DNA from: Desulforhopalus singaporensis
Lineage (GTDB): Bacteria > Desulfobacterota > Desulfobulbia > Desulfobulbales > Desulfocapsaceae
Length of the DNA: 64,000 nucleotides
Assembly: GCF_900104445.1 (NCBI RefSeq)
Contig: NZ_FNJI01000004.1
Location: 158,960 to 222,959, forward strand
Direction: 5' to 3'
The first letter of the stretch is position 1; every line of letters starts with the position of its first letter. The notes under the pieces were generated by a model. It saw only the letters and a program-made list of their open reading frames with translations. It ran no database searches and was not told where the DNA came from. A program made the position numbers and the translations under genes. Shown in pieces: positions 63,371 to 64,000 of this stretch.

Positions 63371-64000
63371 ATGCCAAGAAGCAAAATTCAATTCCAAGAA
63401 GGCCTGAGTTTGAGAGAATTTGTTAATAAATATGGTACCGAAGAGCAGTGTCGTGATCTTCTCTTTAAGGCTCGATGGCCTGACGGGTATCGATGCCCGA
63501 AATGCAGTCATGAACTGTACTATTATGTTCAGACACGTCGTGTATTTCAGTGCCGCCAGTGTAGACACCAGCATTCTCTCATAACCAATACTATCTTCAC
63601 ATCATCTAAGTTACCTCTAACTGTCTGGTTTTTAGCAATATTTTTCATGACTCAATCAAAAGAAGGTATGGCTGCTTTGCCTATGAGCAGATACCTCGGA
63701 ATTTCCTTCAATGCAGCTATAAGGATGAAACACAAACTCCAAATGGTCATGAAACAAGCCGATGACGTCCAACCTCTCTTTGGCCTTGTCCAGATTGATG
63801 ACGCTTACTGGGGAGGCAAACGGCACGGATGTAAACGAGGGCGAGGCGCTGCAGGTAAGACGCCTATGATCGCGGCTCTCAGCAGAGATACTAAGGGGTA
63901 CCCCCGTCATATTCGATTTAGTAGAGTCGCTGGGTTTTCTTCTGACGAGATTAAGCGCTGGTCGGAAAAGCATCTTGCTCCAAAACGTGCAGTGTTTACA
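63371..64000 (+). CDS. IS1595-type transposase (3' end outside window)
   Basis: At least 210 aa, open to the window edge; AGGAGG precedes the ATG at 63371. N-terminal zinc ribbon CPKCSH...CRQCRHQ (about 37-61) followed by HSLITNTIFTSSKLPLTVWFLAIFFM and, near residue 140, LVQIDDAYWGGKR with the first Asp of the DDE domain, then RGRGAAGKTPMIAALS. This layout is that of IS1595/ISXO2 transposases. Whether it is intact cannot be judged, as the second half lies outside. Confidence 0.9.
   Translation, partial: MPRSKIQFQEGLSLREFVNKYGTEEQCRDLLFKARWPDGYRCPKCSHELYYYVQTRRVFQCRQCRHQHSLITNTIFTSSKLPLTVWFLAIFFMTQSKEGMAALPMSRYLGISFNAAIRMKHKLQMVMKQADDVQPLFGLVQIDDAYWGGKRHGCKRGRGAAGKTPMIAALSRDTKGYPRHIRFSRVAGFSSDEIKRWSEKHLAPKRAVFT

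Noticed and set aside
1..64000. CRISPR array, rRNA or tRNA genes
   Set aside because: No regularly spaced repeats and no tRNA- or rRNA-like stretch was seen on reading; an automated scan would be needed to exclude a tRNA fully.

Overview
The window looks like chromosome of an anaerobic, Gram-negative Desulfobacterota (sulfate-reducer-type deltaproteobacterium). The signs are an HdrABC/MvhD/MetVF electron-transfer operon, a tungsten-type aldehyde ferredoxin oxidoreductase, corrinoid methyltransferases, sigma-54 regulation and an RND/TolC efflux operon. The strongest observation is that the organism appears to decode two stop codons. Two methylamine methyltransferase genes (MttB and MtbB types) are each interrupted by one in-frame UAG at the family's pyrrolysine site. 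The mvhD gene has an in-frame UGA at a conserved Cys of the family, followed at once by a SECIS-like hairpin, which indicates selenocysteine. The species cannot be named from the sequence alone.

Layout. 1-6060: the end of an ABC ATPase, then a tight six-gene minus-strand operon (epimerase, GT2 and GT-C glycosyltransferases, two SAM methyltransferases, an HpcH/HpaI-type aldolase), probably making a lipid-linked or surface sugar. 6204-7700: a candidate small ORF and a tungstate/molybdate-binding protein with a strong terminator. 7970-19584: a C1/electron-bifurcation operon (MetF paralogue, PAS histidine kinase, HdrC, HdrB, a double-length HdrA, Sec-MvhD, MetV, MetF, response regulator, receiver-PAS-kinase hybrid). 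20945-27936: a decayed accessory island with a frameshifted integron-type integrase, a group II intron, AT-rich cassette-like genes with an attC-like site, and a second broken tyrosine recombinase. 28204-29934: YjdM/PhnA protein and a VOC/HxlR divergent pair.

30308-41306: the methylated-amine operon (BCCT transporter, non-Pyl MttB homologue, one corrinoid protein, Pyl-MttB, Pyl-MtbB, aminotransferase). It reads leftward from a near-consensus sigma-54 promoter and is flanked by a divergent PAS/sigma-54 activator. 41420-46389: an aminotransferase, aldehyde oxidoreductase and ferredoxin operon, plus a TauE-family exporter. 46812-52731: an RND efflux operon. 52870-56876: nitrilase, flavin-binding-type protein, SPFH/zinc-ribbon proteins. 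57678-62830: a small secreted protein and a polyamine-type ABC importer. 63371-end: an IS1595-type transposase cut by the window edge.

How it fits together (inference): methyl groups taken from quaternary or methylated amines reach a corrinoid protein, then tetrahydrofolate. Methyl-THF is oxidised by MetVF coupled to HdrABC-MvhD. The methylcorrinoid:THF methyltransferase, the corrinoid-activating protein and the pyl/sel genes are not in this window.
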